From: Parapedobacter sp042666505
GTDB taxonomy: Bacteria; Bacteroidota; Bacteroidia; Sphingobacteriales; Sphingobacteriaceae
Length of the DNA: 64,000 bases
Direction of reading: 5' to 3'
Assembly: GCF_042666505.1 (NCBI RefSeq)
Contig: NZ_JBHTDN010000004.1
Span: 124,001 to 188,000 of the forward strand
Under the pieces are notes generated by a model, which did no database searches, was not told the origin of the DNA, and worked only from the letters and a program-made list of their open reading frames with translations. Both the position numbers and the translations under genes were made by a program. Below, one piece after another: positions 1-7,700 of this stretch (position 1 is its first letter; the number at the start of each line of letters is the position of its first letter).

Positions 1-12
1 ATAATCTTTAGC

Positions 13-798
13 ATGTCTAAAGTATATTACAAGTCAGAAGAAGACATTATTCAACTGCGAAAGTCGGCAACGGTACTTTCGCAGTTGCTTGGTGAAATAG
101 CTAAACAGATTAAGCCAGGCGTAACCACTTTGTCCTTGGACCAGCTAGCTTACGAGTATATCCACGATCACGGTGGGCGGCCTGCATTTTTGAATTATAA
201 CGGATTTCCCAATTCGCTGTGTATTTCAGTGAATGATCAAGTGGTGCACGGGATTCCGGGAAACTATGAGCTGCGCGAAGGAGATATTGTATCGGTAGAC
301 GGCGGGGTTGAATTAAATTCATACATTAGCGATTCGGCTTATACGTTTGCGGTCGGTGAGGTCAGTGATGACGTCAAACAACTTCTTCGGGTGACGAAGG
401 AATCGCTCGAATTGGGAATTGAGCAAGCGGTATCGGGCAAACGTGTGGGGGATATCGCCTATGCTGTACAGGAGCATGTGACCCAATACGGCTACGGCAT
501 TGTCCGGGAGTTGGTTGGGCACGGTGTGGGATTTAAACTGCATGAAAAGCCCGAGGTACCCAATTACGGCAAGCGCGGGTCGGGAACGAAACTGGAAACG
601 GGCCTGGTTATCTGCATCGAACCTATGATTAACATGGGAAAAGCAGGAGTGAAGTTTTGGGAGGACGGATGGACGGTAAGTACCGTGGACGGCAAACCAT
701 CGGCACATTATGAACATATGGTTGCGATCCGCAAAGGCGTGCCCGATGTGTTGACTACTTTTTCGTATATTGAAGAAGTTTTGGATAAAAAGAATTGA
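13..798 (+). CDS. map: Methionine aminopeptidase, type I
   Basis: Removes the initiator methionine from nascent proteins in the cytoplasm. The 261-residue protein has the usual type I length without a zinc-finger extension. The five metal ligands of the pita-bread fold are visible as Asp96, Asp107, His170, Glu203 and Glu234, with the substrate-contacting His79 and His177 also in place. It lies directly before infA, the usual place after secY in the ribosomal superoperon; secY itself is outside the window. The ATG at 13 is the only good start visible. Confidence 0.97.
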   Translation: MSKVYYKSEEDIIQLRKSATVLSQLLGEIAKQIKPGVTTLSLDQLAYEYIHDHGGRPAFLNYNGFPNSLCISVNDQVVHGIPGNYELREGDIVSVDGGVELNSYISDSAYTFAVGEVSDDVKQLLRVTKESLELGIEQAVSGKRVGDIAYAVQEHVTQYGYGIVRELVGHGVGFKLHEKPEVPNYGKRGSGTKLETGLVICIEPMINMGKAGVKFWEDGWTVSTVDGKPSAHYEHMVAIRKGVPDVLTTFSYIEEVLDKKN

Positions 799-824
799 CA
801 TTCAATTTTTTTTGCTTATCTTTG
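795..824 (+). promoter_or_regulatory. Bacteroidota-type promoter before infA
   Basis: A TTG at 795-797 is separated by 19 bases from TATCTTTG at 817-824. This matches the Bacteroidota primary-sigma consensus (-33 TTTG or TTG, -7 TAnnTTTG). It overlaps the end of map and lies about 46 bases before the infA start, so infA-rpmJ-rpsM and the following genes probably have their own promoter as well as read-through from map. Confidence 0.75.
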
Positions 825-870
825 CATCCCTGTTTGTGTGGGGGTATAATTAGATAATAATCAAGACTAT

Positions 871-1089
871 ATGGCGAAACAAGCCTCAATTGAGCAAGAC
901 GGAGTCATTAAAGAAGCACTTTCCAACGCCATGTTTCGCGTGGAATTGGAGAATGGGCACGAAATTATCGCTCATATTTCGGGGAAGATGCGTATGCATT
1001 ACATCAAAATTTTGCCGGGGGACCGTGTAAAACTAGAAATGTCGCCGTACGATTTGACAAAGGGTAGAATAACGTATAGGTATAAGTGA
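871..1089 (+). CDS. infA: Translation initiation factor IF-1
   Basis: Binds the ribosomal A site during initiation. The 72-residue product is the standard IF-1 length and is a single S1-like OB fold. Recognisable stretches are EALSNAMFRVELENGH, ISGKMRMHYIKILPGDRV and LTKGRITYRYK. It sits between map and rpmJ, the conserved order in bacterial ribosomal superoperons. Confidence 0.98.
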   Translation: MAKQASIEQDGVIKEALSNAMFRVELENGHEIIAHISGKMRMHYIKILPGDRVKLEMSPYDLTKGRITYRYK

Positions 1090-1140
1090 TAAGTTTGAAA
1101 TTTGAAGGCGAAAAAAAAGCGCTAATATCATATTAAGATC

Positions 1141-1257
1141 ATGAAAGTCAGAGCATCCATCAAGAAACGCAGTGCGGATTGCAAGATCATCCGTCGCAAA
1201 GGGAAGGTATTTGTAATCAACAAAAAGAACCCTAAATTCAAGCAACGTCAGGGATAA
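1141..1257 (+). CDS. rpmJ: Ribosomal protein bL36, zinc-less form
   Basis: Large-subunit protein of 38 residues, translated directly from the DNA: it starts MKVRASIKKRSADCK and ends NPKFKQRQG. In the zinc-binding form the ligands are Cys11, Cys14, Cys27 and His33; here these are Ser11, Cys14, Asn27 and Phe33, so the zinc ribbon is lost (C-minus form). The gene starts 51 bases after infA and ends 15 bases before rpsM. Confidence 0.96.
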   Translation: MKVRASIKKRSADCKIIRRKGKVFVINKKNPKFKQRQG

Positions 1258-1272
1258 AATTACTAAATAAAT

Positions 1273-1650
1273 ATGGCAAGGATTGCAGGTATAGATTTAC
1301 CGAAAAACAAACGAGGCGAGATTGGCCTCACATACATTTACGGAATCGGTCGGTCAACAGCACAGCGTATTTTGGATAAAGCTGGCATCGGTTATGACGT
1401 GAAGGTACAAGAGTGGGACGATGAGCAGCTATCTGCCATCCGTACGGTCATTAATGACGAGATCAAAGTTGAAGGTGCGCTCCGCTCGGAGGTTCAGTTG
1501 AATATCAAGCGCTTGATGGATATCGGTTGTTACCGGGGGCTGCGTCACCGTAAGCATTTACCTGTTCGCGGTCAACGTACTAAGAATAATTCGCGTACGA
1601 GGAAGGGAAAACGCAAGACGGTTGCAAACAAGAAAAAGGCTACTAAATAA
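1273..1650 (+). CDS. rpsM: 30S ribosomal protein uS13
   Basis: Small-subunit head protein contacting tRNA and 16S rRNA. The 125-residue product starts MARIAGIDLPKNKRGEIGL and carries the conserved YRGLRHRKHLPVRGQRTKNN segment near residues 93-112, followed by a lysine/arginine-rich tail. It is followed after 16 bases by rpsK, the standard order. Confidence 0.98.
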   Translation: MARIAGIDLPKNKRGEIGLTYIYGIGRSTAQRILDKAGIGYDVKVQEWDDEQLSAIRTVINDEIKVEGALRSEVQLNIKRLMDIGCYRGLRHRKHLPVRGQRTKNNSRTRKGKRKTVANKKKATK

Positions 1651-1666
1651 TAATTGAGAAGAAACA

Positions 1667-2056
1667 ATGGCTAAGAGTAAAAAAGTAAGCAAGAAGCGTA
1701 TTGTTGTTATTGAGCCGGTAGGTCAGGCTCACATCAACGCTACGTTTAACAATATCATCGTTACGCTTACCAACAATCAAGGGCAGACAATTTCGTGGTC
1801 AAGTGCCGGTAAAATGGGCTTTAAGGGATCAAAGAAGAACACGCCTTATGCAGCTTCTCAAGCAGCTGCTGATTGCGGCAAGGTAGCCCACGATCTGGGA
1901 CTGCGCAAAGTAGAAGTTTACGTGAAAGGCCCTGGTGCAGGCCGTGAGTCGGCGATCCGTACGTTACAGAACTCAGGAATCGAAGTGATGGCTATCCGAG
2001 ACATCACACCACTGCCTCATAACGGCTGCCGCCCCCCCAAACGCAGAAGAGTATAA
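1667..2056 (+). CDS. rpsK: 30S ribosomal protein uS11
   Basis: Small-subunit platform protein of 129 residues. Family landmarks are HINATFNNIIVTLTNNQG, GFKGSKKNTPYAASQAA, VKGPGAGRESAIR and the C-terminal PLPHNGCRPPKRRRV. It lies between rpsM and rpsD with no other gene in the short gaps. Confidence 0.98.
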   Translation: MAKSKKVSKKRIVVIEPVGQAHINATFNNIIVTLTNNQGQTISWSSAGKMGFKGSKKNTPYAASQAAADCGKVAHDLGLRKVEVYVKGPGAGRESAIRTLQNSGIEVMAIRDITPLPHNGCRPPKRRRV

Positions 2057-2121
2057 AACAAATTTTTTAAAGCTAAGATTCTTCAGCTACAGGCTGAACG
2101 ATACTTTAAAACCACACATAT

Positions 2122-2730
2122 ATGGCGAGATATACAGGACCTAAGTCCAAAATAGCCCGTAAGTTCAGAGAACCAATTTTCGGGCCTGACAAAGCATTAG
2201 AGCGCAAGAATTATCCTCCGGGACAGCACGGAGTTTCAAAGCGGAGAGGAAAGCAATCCGAGTACGCGGTACAATTGCTTGAGAAGCAAAAAGCGAAATA
2301 CACATATGGTGTATTGGAGCGTCAATTCGCAAACCTGTTTGCGAGAGCTTCTTCCAAACACGGGATTACCGGTGAGGTATTTCTGAAACTGTTGGAAGCC
2401 CGCCTGGATAATACGGTCTATCGATTGGGAATCGCCCCAACACGTTCGGCCGCCCGTCAACTGGTGGGACACAAACATATTACGGTAAACGGTGAGGTGG
2501 TAAACATACCTTCCTATAGCCTTCGCCCCGGTGACGTGATTGCCGTGCGCGAACGGTCAAAATCACTGGAAGCGATAACGAACACGGTTGCCGGTCATAA
2601 GATCAACAAGTTCAGCTGGCTGGAATGGGATGCAAGTAACTTGACGGGGAAATTCCTTAATTACCCAGAGCGGTCAGAAATTCCCGAAAATATTAAGGAG
2701 AACTTAATTGTCGAGTTGTACTCCAAATAA
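2122..2730 (+). CDS. rpsD: 30S ribosomal protein uS4
   Basis: Assembly-initiating 16S rRNA-binding protein, 202 residues. The N-terminal region (MARYTGPKSKIARKFREP) and the S4 RNA-binding domain (about residues 93-155, with LDNTVYRLGIAPTRSAARQLV and HKHITVNGEVVNIPS) are clear. It precedes rpoA as expected. A hairpin follows in the rpsD-rpoA gap. Confidence 0.98.
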   Translation: MARYTGPKSKIARKFREPIFGPDKALERKNYPPGQHGVSKRRGKQSEYAVQLLEKQKAKYTYGVLERQFANLFARASSKHGITGEVFLKLLEARLDNTVYRLGIAPTRSAARQLVGHKHITVNGEVVNIPSYSLRPGDVIAVRERSKSLEAITNTVAGHKINKFSWLEWDASNLTGKFLNYPERSEIPENIKENLIVELYSK

Positions 2731-2738
2731 ATAACGCT

Positions 2739-2775
2739 ACAGAAAAGCATATCCGGTTGGTATATGCTCTTCTGT
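2739..2775 (+). other. Stem-loop between rpsD and rpoA
   Basis: A 14-bp stem with one A-C mismatch pairs 2739-2752 with 2762-2775 around a 9-base loop. It is followed by TGTTTAGCAATTTTTG rather than a clean T run. It could be a partial attenuator or an RNA processing site that sets RpoA dosage; function is inferred only from position. Confidence 0.5.
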
Positions 2776-2814
2776 TGTTTAGCAATTTTTGTAAACAAAC
2801 ATAAGAATAAATAC

Positions 2815-3807
2815 ATGGCAATCTTAGCATTTCAAAGACCTGATAAAGTTATCATGCAGAAATCGACAGATTTCGATGGCACGTTTGAATTTCGTCCATT
2901 GGAACCGGGTTTCGGTGTGACCATTGGTAATGCTTTACGCCGTATTCTACTGTCCTCACTGGAAGGATATGCAATTACGTCGGTTCGTTTCTCGGGGGTA
3001 TCGCACGAATTTTCCACGATAAAAGGTGTTGTGGAGGATGTGACGGAAATTATCCTGAACCTGAAACAAGTTCGTTTCAAGAAAACAGGTGAAATGGGCG
3101 AATCCGAGAAGATCTTCATGGTTGTCAACGGGCAGGACCAATTGCAGGCCGGGGATATCACTAATTTTTCCAACAATTTTACTGTACTAAATCCTGACTT
3201 GGTCATTTGCAACATGGAAAGTTCCGTGACACTTGAATTGGAACTCAACGTTGCAAAGGGGCGCGGTTACGTGAATGCCGAGGAAAATAAGGTAGCCGAT
3301 GGCCCCGTTGGGCTAATTGCCGTGGATTCGATTTTCACTCCGATAAAGAACGTGAAGTATACGATCGAAAATTATCGGGTAGAGCAAAAGACCGACTACG
3401 AGAAATTGTTGTTGGATATTTCGACCGACGGATCTATTCATCCAGAGGATGCCTTGAAGGAAGCCGCCAAGATTCTGATCCAGCATTTTATGCTTTTCTC
3501 TGATGAGAATATGTTGCTCGAATCTCAGGCGAAAGAGGAAACCAAGGTGGTGGACGAAGAGATTTTGCACATGCGCAAAATTCTCAAGACCGAGTTGGTC
3601 GACCTGGATCTGTCAGTACGGGCGCTTAACTGTTTGAAAGCAGCGGATATCCGTACACTCGCTGAGCTGGTGACCTATGACGTAGCGGACATGCTTAAAT
3701 TCAGGAATTTCGGTAAAAAATCCCTGAGTGAAATCCAGGAATTGGTGAAATCAAAAGGTTTATCATTTGGCATGAACTTGGCCAAATATAAACTTGACGA
3801 AGAATAA
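2815..3807 (+). CDS. rpoA: RNA polymerase alpha subunit
   Basis: Alpha subunit that nucleates core assembly and contacts promoter DNA and activators. From the ATG at 2815 (MAILAFQRPDKVIMQKS) it is 330 residues, the usual Bacteroidota length; an open frame extends upstream to 2764 but those residues are not family-like and overlap a hairpin. The N-terminal dimerisation domain includes FEFRPLEPGFGVTIGNALRR, and the C-terminal helix-hairpin-helix domain includes LDLSVRALNCLKAADI and FRNFGKKSLSEIQE. Confidence 0.97.
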   Translation: MAILAFQRPDKVIMQKSTDFDGTFEFRPLEPGFGVTIGNALRRILLSSLEGYAITSVRFSGVSHEFSTIKGVVEDVTEIILNLKQVRFKKTGEMGESEKIFMVVNGQDQLQAGDITNFSNNFTVLNPDLVICNMESSVTLELELNVAKGRGYVNAEENKVADGPVGLIAVDSIFTPIKNVKYTIENYRVEQKTDYEKLLLDISTDGSIHPEDALKEAAKILIQHFMLFSDENMLLESQAKEETKVVDEEILHMRKILKTELVDLDLSVRALNCLKAADIRTLAELVTYDVADMLKFRNFGKKSLSEIQELVKSKGLSFGMNLAKYKLDEE

Positions 3808-3891
3808 AAACAATAATTAGCGACCTGCTGCATAATTCCTCTTGGCAAAGGAAAAAGTAAGAAAGAAAAAGTAAAAAATTGGGCGAAGTGC

Positions 3892-3923
3892 ACTTTTTTG
3901 ACTTTTAACTTTTGACTTTTAAT
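3892..3923 (+). repeat. Short T-rich tandem repeat, TTTTGACTTTTAA type
   Basis: In the 152-base rpoA-rplQ gap the motif TTGACTTTTAA occurs twice in tandem (within 3898-3921). A purine-rich stretch of AAAAAGTAA type lies at about 3851-3880 and could pair with it imperfectly. The rest of the gap shows no gene. It may be a slippage-prone simple repeat or an A/T-rich hairpin within the operon. Confidence 0.6.
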
Positions 3924-3959
3924 TTCGAAAGAACGGTATGCACAAATTTTTAGATTAAA

Positions 3960-4562
3960 ATGAGACACGGAAAGAAAATCAACCATTTAGGCCGCACAGC
4001 AAGTCATCGCAAGGCGATGTTGGCTAATATGGCAACTTCGCTGATCAAACACAAGCGCATTACGACCACATTGGCAAAAGCCAAAGCGCTACGCCAGTAT
4101 GTGGAGCCGTTAATTACGAAGTCAAAGAATGACACTACCCATTCACGCCGGACGGTATTCAGCTACTTGCAGGATAAAGAGGCGGTAACGATTCTTTTCC
4201 GGGAGGTTTCCGAGAAGGTTGCCAGCCGTCCGGGCGGATATACGCGTATCATTAAACTTGAAAACCGTTTGGGTGACAACGCAGAGATGGCGTTTATCGA
4301 ATTGGTCGATTATAACGAGGTATATAAGAAGGATGGCGTAGCTACCGAACGGAAATCTACGCGACGACGCGGTGGAAAGAAAAAATCCGGAGCAGACGCT
4401 GCCGCAGCTACCGTCGTTGAAGAGGTAGCCGAGGAACCGAAGGCGGAAACTCAGGAAGAACCGGTTGCAGAAGAGGCTGCCGGCGAACAGGAGGCTGCTG
4501 ATGCGGAAGAGGCCGCCCCCGAAACGGAAGAAACTCCAAAAGAAGATAAGAAGGAAGACTAA
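3960..4562 (+). CDS. rplQ: 50S ribosomal protein bL17 with acidic C-terminal extension
   Basis: Large-subunit protein near the tunnel exit. Residues 1 to about 125 are the L17 core (MRHGKKINHLGRTASHRKA, MLANMATSLIKHKRITTTLAKAKALR, RPGGYTRIIK, NAEMAFIELVDYN). A basic linker RKSTRRRGGKKKSG follows, then about 60 residues made almost only of Ala and Glu. The total of 200 residues is long compared with about 120-130 in most bacteria. Such tails occur on L17 in Bacteroidota; their role is not known to me. The gene closes the operon and is followed by a strong terminator. Confidence 0.97.
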   Translation: MRHGKKINHLGRTASHRKAMLANMATSLIKHKRITTTLAKAKALRQYVEPLITKSKNDTTHSRRTVFSYLQDKEAVTILFREVSEKVASRPGGYTRIIKLENRLGDNAEMAFIELVDYNEVYKKDGVATERKSTRRRGGKKKSGADAAAATVVEEVAEEPKAETQEEPVAEEAAGEQEAADAEEAAPETEETPKEDKKED

Positions 4563-4586
4563 GCGAATTAGTTCAGGAATGAGTGG

Positions 4587-4621
4587 AACCCGTTTTTTGA
4601 TTTCGAAAAACGGGTTTTTTT
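4587..4621 (+). terminator. Rho-independent terminator after rplQ
   Basis: A perfect 11-bp stem, AACCCGTTTTT at 4587-4597 and its complement at 4606-4616, encloses an 8-base loop and runs into a T tract ending at 4621. It lies 24 bases after the rplQ stop and separates the ribosomal operon from the arginine cluster. Confidence 0.92.
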
Positions 4622-4691
4622 GTATGGTGGCTCGATTGCCCCCGCTGGATTAATAGCTCAGTATATTTTCTCATATTTATAACGATTGAAC

Positions 4692-5828
4692 ATGAACCTA
4701 TTTGATGTATATCCGATTAACCCGGTAACGATAACGAAAGCGAAAGGCACCGCCGTTTGGGATGCCCAGGGAAATGAGTACCTTGATTTGTACGGTGGCC
4801 ACGCGGTGATTTCCATTGGCCATACCCATCCCCATTACCTGAAACGCATCACGGAGCAATTAGCGCAAATCGGATTTTATTCGAATTCCGTGGAAATGCC
4901 ATTGCAACGTCAATTGGCCGATTTGCTTGGAAAAGTATCGGGTAAGTCCGATTACCAATTATTCTTATGTAACTCGGGTGCCGAGGCAAATGAAAATGCG
5001 TTGAAATTGGCTTCTTTTCATAACGGGCGGAAAAAGGTAATTGCTTTTAAAGGCGCATTCCATGGACGCACTTCCTTGGCGGTGGCTGCTACCGATAACC
5101 CGAAAATCGTTGCACCCGTGAACCAGACCGATCATGTTGTTTTTTTGCCTTTCAATGATGTGGAAGCATTGGAACAGGCTTTCTCCACCTATGGGAGTGA
5201 GGTATCTTCGGTAATTATAGAAGGCATACAGGGAGTCGGGGGAATACAGGTGGCTTCTAGCGAATTTCTACAGAAGATCCGGGCATTAACTACCCAATAC
5301 GGTGCGGTGTTTATCGCCGATTCCGTGCAATGCGGATACGGGCGCACGGGAAGGTTTTATTCACATGATCATGCGGGAGTGGAAGCGGATATCTACAGCA
5401 TGGCCAAAGGTATGGGGAATGGTTTCCCCATTGGTGCCATCGCTATTTCACCCCGCATTAAACCTTGGTTCGGCATGTTGGGCACCACCTTTGGTGGGAA
5501 CCACTTAGCTTGTGCGGCCGGGTTGGCCGTGTTGGAAGTTATTCAGGAAGAAGCGTTGATGCAACGTGCAACCGAGGTAGGTAACTACCTCATCGGCGAA
5601 TTGAAAACGATTACTGCCATCAGGGAAGTACGGGGCAGGGGACTGATGATCGGCATCGACCTTCCGGAGGAGCTCGGCACAATCAGGCGAGATTTGTTAG
5701 CCAAAAACCGTATCTTCACGGGCGAAGCCAAACCAAACGTAATCCGGTTGCTGCCGGCGCTGACAATGACGAAAGGCGACGCGGATCGGTTTTTGGAGGC
5801 ACTGGATGAGCGGTTAAAGGAATTTTAG
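4692..5828 (+). CDS. argD: Acetyl/succinylornithine aminotransferase
   Basis: Class III PLP aminotransferase that converts N-acyl-glutamate semialdehyde to N-acyl-ornithine in arginine synthesis. From the ATG at 4692 it has 378 residues; a TTG two codons upstream is also open. Visible signatures are the phosphate-binding NSGAEANENALKLA (94-107), FHGRTSLA (123-130), the cofactor-contacting Asp210 in FIADSVQCGYGRTG and the Schiff-base Lys239 in YSMAKGMGNGFPIG. It leads the arg cluster, 24 bases before argF'. The natural acyl group (acetyl or succinyl) cannot be read from the sequence. Confidence 0.93.
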   Translation: MNLFDVYPINPVTITKAKGTAVWDAQGNEYLDLYGGHAVISIGHTHPHYLKRITEQLAQIGFYSNSVEMPLQRQLADLLGKVSGKSDYQLFLCNSGAEANENALKLASFHNGRKKVIAFKGAFHGRTSLAVAATDNPKIVAPVNQTDHVVFLPFNDVEALEQAFSTYGSEVSSVIIEGIQGVGGIQVASSEFLQKIRALTTQYGAVFIADSVQCGYGRTGRFYSHDHAGVEADIYSMAKGMGNGFPIGAIAISPRIKPWFGMLGTTFGGNHLACAAGLAVLEVIQEEALMQRATEVGNYLIGELKTITAIREVRGRGLMIGIDLPEELGTIRRDLLAKNRIFTGEAKPNVIRLLPALTMTKGDADRFLEALDERLKEF

Positions 5829-5852
5829 ATCATAGATCAATACGTATTTCGG

Positions 5853-6827
5853 ATGAAACATTTTTTTTCTGTAGCAGATGTAGATAATTTACCTCAATTG
5901 GTAGACGAAGCTTTGCAGCTCAAGAACAATCCCTTTGCCTCGGAATACCTGGGTAAGCGGAAGACATTGGGCTTGGTCTTTCTTAATCCCAGTTTACGTA
6001 CGCGACTGAGCACCCAAAAGGCTGCCATCCATTTAGGTATGGATGTCATGGTCATAAACATGGATAAAGAAGGGTGGGCACTGGAAACCAAAGACGGGGT
6101 TGTCATGAACGGGAGTACCGTGGAACATATCCGGGAGGCTGCGGCGGTAATGGGACAGTATTGTGATATCCTGGGGTTGCGGTCATTTCCCAAATTGCAG
6201 GATCGGGAGGAAGATTACAGCGAAGATTTGTTTCAGAAATTTATTCGCTTTTGCAAGGTGCCGGTGATTAGCTTGGAAAGTGCAACCCGCCATCCCTTGC
6301 AGAGCCTTACGGACTTAATTACCATACGCGAGTGCTGGTCGGAAATAACCAGACCGCCCAAGGTGGTATTGGCTTGGGCTCCCCACGTCAAGGCACTACC
6401 GCAGGCAGTCCCGAATTCGTTTTCGGAGTGGATGTGCAGGGCACAGGTTGAGGGAATGGTAGATTTTGTGATTGCACACCCACAGGGGTATGCGCTTGCG
6501 GAGGAATTTACACGCGGCGCCGCCGTTACCCATTCCTTGGAGGAGGGAATAGCAGATGCCGACTTTGTCTATGTGAAAAATTGGTCGGCTTACGAGGATT
6601 ACGGTAAAATCCATTCGGTTGATGATCGATGGATGATCGACCAAAATAAGTTGACCTTGACGAACGACGCCAAAGTCATGCACTGCCTACCTGTACGTCG
6701 CGATGTGGAATTAGCCAGCGAAGTGTTAGACGGCCCCAACGCATTGGTAATCCAAGAAGCGGGTAATCGTGTGTGGGCGGCACAAGCCGTGCTAAAACGC
6801 ATGCTCGAACAACTAGCCGTCGGATAA
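5853..6827 (+). CDS. argF': N-acylornithine carbamoyltransferase (argF' type)
   Basis: Carbamoylates an N-acylated ornithine, as in Bacteroides (N-succinylornithine) and Xanthomonas (N-acetylornithine). The 324-residue protein has the carbamoyl-phosphate loop NPSLRTRLSTQKAA (45-58), the HPLQ motif at 147-150, and HCLPVRRD late in the protein. It resembles the Bacteroides fragilis enzyme throughout (SLRTRLSTQKAA; MGxYCDIxGxRSF; ATRHPLQS). The residue that separates succinyl from acetyl specificity, Pro90 in B. fragilis and Glu92 in Xanthomonas (from memory), is Val90 here (NGSTV90EH). The acyl group used is therefore open. Confidence 0.9.
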   Translation: MKHFFSVADVDNLPQLVDEALQLKNNPFASEYLGKRKTLGLVFLNPSLRTRLSTQKAAIHLGMDVMVINMDKEGWALETKDGVVMNGSTVEHIREAAAVMGQYCDILGLRSFPKLQDREEDYSEDLFQKFIRFCKVPVISLESATRHPLQSLTDLITIRECWSEITRPPKVVLAWAPHVKALPQAVPNSFSEWMCRAQVEGMVDFVIAHPQGYALAEEFTRGAAVTHSLEEGIADADFVYVKNWSAYEDYGKIHSVDDRWMIDQNKLTLTNDAKVMHCLPVRRDVELASEVLDGPNALVIQEAGNRVWAAQAVLKRMLEQLAVG

Positions 6828-6838
6828 CTAAAAGAGGT

Positions 6839-7630
6839 ATGCGGGAAAAATTGTGGATTATCAAAATCGGAGGTAACGTCATCGACGATTCTGAAGGATT
6901 GACACGCTTTTTGGAGCGTTTTGGAAGCCTGCGTGGTTACAAAATTTTAGTTCACGGCGGAGGAAAGATCGCAACCCGGATGGCGGCGGATTTGGGTATC
7001 GAAGCGAAAATGGTCGATGGCCGGCGCATCACCGATGAGGCGATGTTGCGCATAGTAACCATGGTGTATGCCGGGTTGACCAACAAGCAGCTGGTAGCTG
7101 ATTTGCAGGCTCGTGGCTGCAATGCCGTGGGATTAAGCGGCGCTGACGGCAATTCCATCCGAGCGATAAAGCGCCCCGTAGGTGCAGTCGATTATGGTTT
7201 TGTAGGAGATATCTTACCTGATTCGGTGGATACCGATACGATTGCAACTTTCGTGAATGCGGGCTTTGTTCCGGTGTTCTCGGCCATCACCCATGATGGA
7301 CATGGGCAGCTGCTTAATACCAATGCTGATACGATTGCCTCGGCATTGGCCATAGCCCTATCCGATCGGTATGCAACTTCCTTGGTTTATTGCTTTGAGA
7401 AACGAGGGGTACTTCGCGATATCAACGATGAAAACTCCGCGATTCCCGAAATCCGGGCCGGTGAGTTTGAGCAGTTAAAAACATCAGGAGTCATCGCGGA
7501 TGGGATGGTACCTAAACTACATAACGCATTCGAAGCTATTGGCAAAGGGGTAAGTGAAGTATGCATTGGCCACGCAGACGACCTCCATCTGCTGCGAGAG
7601 CAGCACTTCGGAACGAGGTTAGTGCGTTAG
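6839..7630 (+). CDS. argB: N-acetylglutamate kinase (or N-acylglutamate kinase)
   Basis: Amino-acid kinase that phosphorylates N-acylglutamate. The ATG at 6839 follows AAAGAGG and lies 11 bases after argF'; it gives 263 residues starting MREKLWIIKIGGNVIDD. An open frame from 6773 overlaps argF' and is not used. Visible motifs are the glycine-rich HGGGK near residue 40 and the nucleotide-site stretch LNTNADTIASALAIALSD. The short form without an N-terminal helix suggests the arginine-insensitive class, an inference from family architecture. Confidence 0.93.
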   Translation: MREKLWIIKIGGNVIDDSEGLTRFLERFGSLRGYKILVHGGGKIATRMAADLGIEAKMVDGRRITDEAMLRIVTMVYAGLTNKQLVADLQARGCNAVGLSGADGNSIRAIKRPVGAVDYGFVGDILPDSVDTDTIATFVNAGFVPVFSAITHDGHGQLLNTNADTIASALAIALSDRYATSLVYCFEKRGVLRDINDENSAIPEIRAGEFEQLKTSGVIADGMVPKLHNAFEAIGKGVSEVCIGHADDLHLLREQHFGTRLVR

Positions 7631-7658
7631 GGACGGCTGTAGACATCGGATGAAAATC

Positions 7659-7683
7659 TGGTATACCGGATTAGCTGGTATAC
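7659..7683. repeat. Direct repeat CTGGTATAC before proC
   Basis: CTGGTATAC occurs at 7659-7667 and again at 7675-7683, a 16-base step, in the 70-base argB-proC gap. Each copy contains the palindrome GTATAC. It could be a regulator-binding site or chance; no known operator is recognised. Confidence 0.35.
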
Positions 7684-7700
7684 GATATATAATGTGAAAA

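Noticed and set aside
319..801. A 160-codon minus-strand frame over map
   Set aside because: map has all metal ligands; the antisense product resembles no family.
2764..2814. N-terminal extension of RpoA
   Set aside because: The added residues come from the hairpin and A-rich leader; the family start is the ATG at 2815.
4465..4653. A 62-codon frame overlapping the rplQ tail
   Set aside because: An out-of-frame reading of the repetitive Ala/Glu coding tail and the terminator.
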